From NCBI GenBank assembly GCA_902477365.1, contig CABSGW010000029.1, positions 1 through 15,756 on the forward strand: a DNA stretch of 15,756 nucleotides, in the 5' to 3' direction. This DNA comes from an uncultured Prevotellaceae bacterium. GTDB taxonomy: Bacteria > Bacteroidota > Bacteroidia > Bacteroidales > Bacteroidaceae. Made by a program: the position numbers and the translations under genes. Under the pieces are notes generated by a model. It did not search any database. It saw nothing but the letters and a program-made list of their open reading frames with translations, and was not told where the DNA came from. Of this stretch, positions 15,295-15,756 are shown piece after piece; positions within the stretch are counted from its first letter, which is position 1; every line of letters begins with the position of its first letter.

Positions 15295-15302
15295 CAAAAC
15301 TA
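15295..15302 (-). promoter_or_regulatory. Bacteroidota -7 promoter element for the DUF4492-cydAB operon
   Basis: The minus strand reads TAGTTTTG, an exact TAnnTTTG match, 33 bases before the DUF4492 ATG. The implied leader is about 25-27 bases. No other strong box occurs between here and nudix, which supports one transcript for DUF4492, cydA, cydB and the Nudix gene. Confidence 0.6.
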
Positions 15303-15409
15303 ATTTCTTGTTTTTTCATACTGTCCGACGACGCCGACCGCAAAGACAGACGATCGCATTACCGGAAAACCGCTGTACGGAAAAACGGACACGCCTGTTC
15401 GTCAGAACC

Positions 15410-15443
15410 GACTGGGCATCTCGTTCCGACGAACTGCCCAGTC
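15410..15443. repeat. Two-part palindrome / hairpin in the cyd-permease intergenic region
   Basis: GACTGGGCA (15410-15418) pairs with TGCCCAGTC (15435-15443). Inside, after a 2x2 internal loop, TCGT (15421-15424) pairs with ACGA (15429-15432) around a TCCG loop. No T-run follows on the plus strand, so it is not a standard terminator. It could be an operator palindrome or part of a structured RNA. Confidence 0.5.
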
Positions 15444-15521
15444 TAGGGTTACATCCGGGTTTTACACCACTACAAGACATCGCTTTCCGATCCGCCCTCC
15501 TGTTTTTCCCCTAAAAAGTGT

Positions 15522-15529
15522 TATCTTTG
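15522..15529 (+). promoter_or_regulatory. Bacteroidota -7 promoter element for the permease gene
   Basis: TATCTTTG matches TAnnTTTG and lies 38 bases before the ATG at 15568, giving a leader of about 30 bases. No clear -33 element is seen. Confidence 0.6.
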
Positions 15530-15567
15530 CCACACCAAACTTTTCAATATCGTATTATCGTAACCTT

Positions 15568-15756
15568 ATGGGACTGTTCATCAAAAAACCATTAGCGCTG
15601 TTACAAGCCGAGGCCGAAGCTACTGACGGAAAGTCACTGAAACGCGTGTTGGGGCCTTTTAGCCTGATTGCTTTCGGTGTAGGCATCATCATCGGAGCAG
15701 GTCTTTTCTCAATCACCGGTACAGTGGCGGCCGAATATACCGGTCCGGCCATCACC
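15568..15756 (+). CDS. APC-superfamily amino acid permease (N-terminal 63 codons, truncated by window)
   Basis: The visible 63 residues begin MGLFIKKPL, followed by a short polar stretch with AEAEATDGKSLKRVLGP. The first membrane helix then carries the APC consensus: LIAFGVGIIIGAGLFSITGTVAAEYTGPAI. The unwound GxGIIIGAGLF segment binds the substrate backbone in this superfamily. The N-terminal form resembles the cationic amino acid transporter (CAT/YfnA-like) branch, which usually has 12-14 helices and about 460-560 residues. The substrate cannot be told from this part. The frame runs open through the window end. Confidence 0.88.
   Translation, partial: MGLFIKKPLALLQAEAEATDGKSLKRVLGPFSLIAFGVGIIIGAGLFSITGTVAAEYTGPAIT

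Larger units (their letters stand above)
15303..15567. other. Divergent intergenic region between the cyd operon and the permease gene
   Basis: This 265-base stretch has no convincing gene. Open frames on the plus strand (15248-15514 and 15261-15446) start inside the DUF4492 gene or its promoter and have basic, low-information products. It contains the two promoter ends and a two-part palindrome at 15410-15443. It also has short direct repeats of CGGAAAA(A)CG near 15363-15386. Confidence 0.6.

Noticed and set aside
15262..15297. TTG start extending the DUF4492 protein by 12 codons.
   Set aside because: The TTG lies in the TAGTTTTG promoter box, and the ATG at 15261 fits the family N-terminus.
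15248..15514. An 88-codon plus-strand open frame in the cyd-permease intergenic region.
   Set aside because: It begins inside DUF4492 and runs through the palindrome, and its basic product has no signal, helix or domain I recognise. A short real gene cannot be fully excluded.
1..15756. Search for mobile elements, CRISPR arrays, tRNAs and defence systems.
   Set aside because: I saw no transposase or integrase genes, no regularly spaced repeats, no tRNA-like cloverleaf and no restriction, toxin or other defence gene.

Overview
The window looks like ordinary chromosomal DNA from a member of the Bacteroidales (Bacteroides, Phocaeicola, Parabacteroides or a close relative). The evidence is gene content (glycine-lipid acyltransferase pair, DUF4492 beside cydAB, the dut/TPR lipoprotein/DUF4292/EnvC cluster, a membrane-anchored AraC-type protein) and the Bacteroidota -7 promoter element TAnnTTTG before most transcription units. 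I see no transposases, integrases, CRISPR arrays, tRNA or rRNA genes. Both edge genes are cut by the window.

Left part (1-3552): an exported cyclophilin-type prolyl isomerase (minus, truncated) and a polytopic membrane protein with a C-terminal AraC-like DNA-binding domain (minus). Divergent from the latter is a two-gene unit (plus), an acyltransferase and a GNAT-fold N-acyltransferase, matching the GlsA/GlsB pair that makes glycine lipids and the N-acyl glycine commendamide in Bacteroides.

Middle (3525-9533): dGTPase (minus) is convergent with glsB, sharing a small hairpin, and divergent from dut (plus). dut leads a tight unit: dut, a TPR lipoprotein, a DUF4292 lipoprotein with LolB-like character (4-base overlap), and an EnvC-like coiled-coil protein with a degenerate M23 domain. 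One dUTP-removing enzyme is thus followed by three predicted envelope proteins. A perfect 16-bp hairpin ends this unit and the opposing tex unit.

Right part (9558-15302): a minus-strand gene string reads DUF4492, cydA, cydB, Nudix hydrolase, tex. The first four genes are separated by 6 to 39 bases and look like one operon for cytochrome bd oxidase; tex lies 41 bases beyond an imperfect hairpin and may be partly uncoupled. A 265-base intergenic region with a 34-base two-part palindrome separates this operon from a divergent, truncated amino-acid permease gene (plus).

Nothing here is clearly an unknown defence or mobile system. The most interesting candidates are the small DUF4492 membrane protein as an uncharacterised accessory subunit of bd oxidase, the DUF4292 lipoprotein as a possible LolB-type factor, and the glycine-lipid operon with a membrane-anchored regulator beside it.
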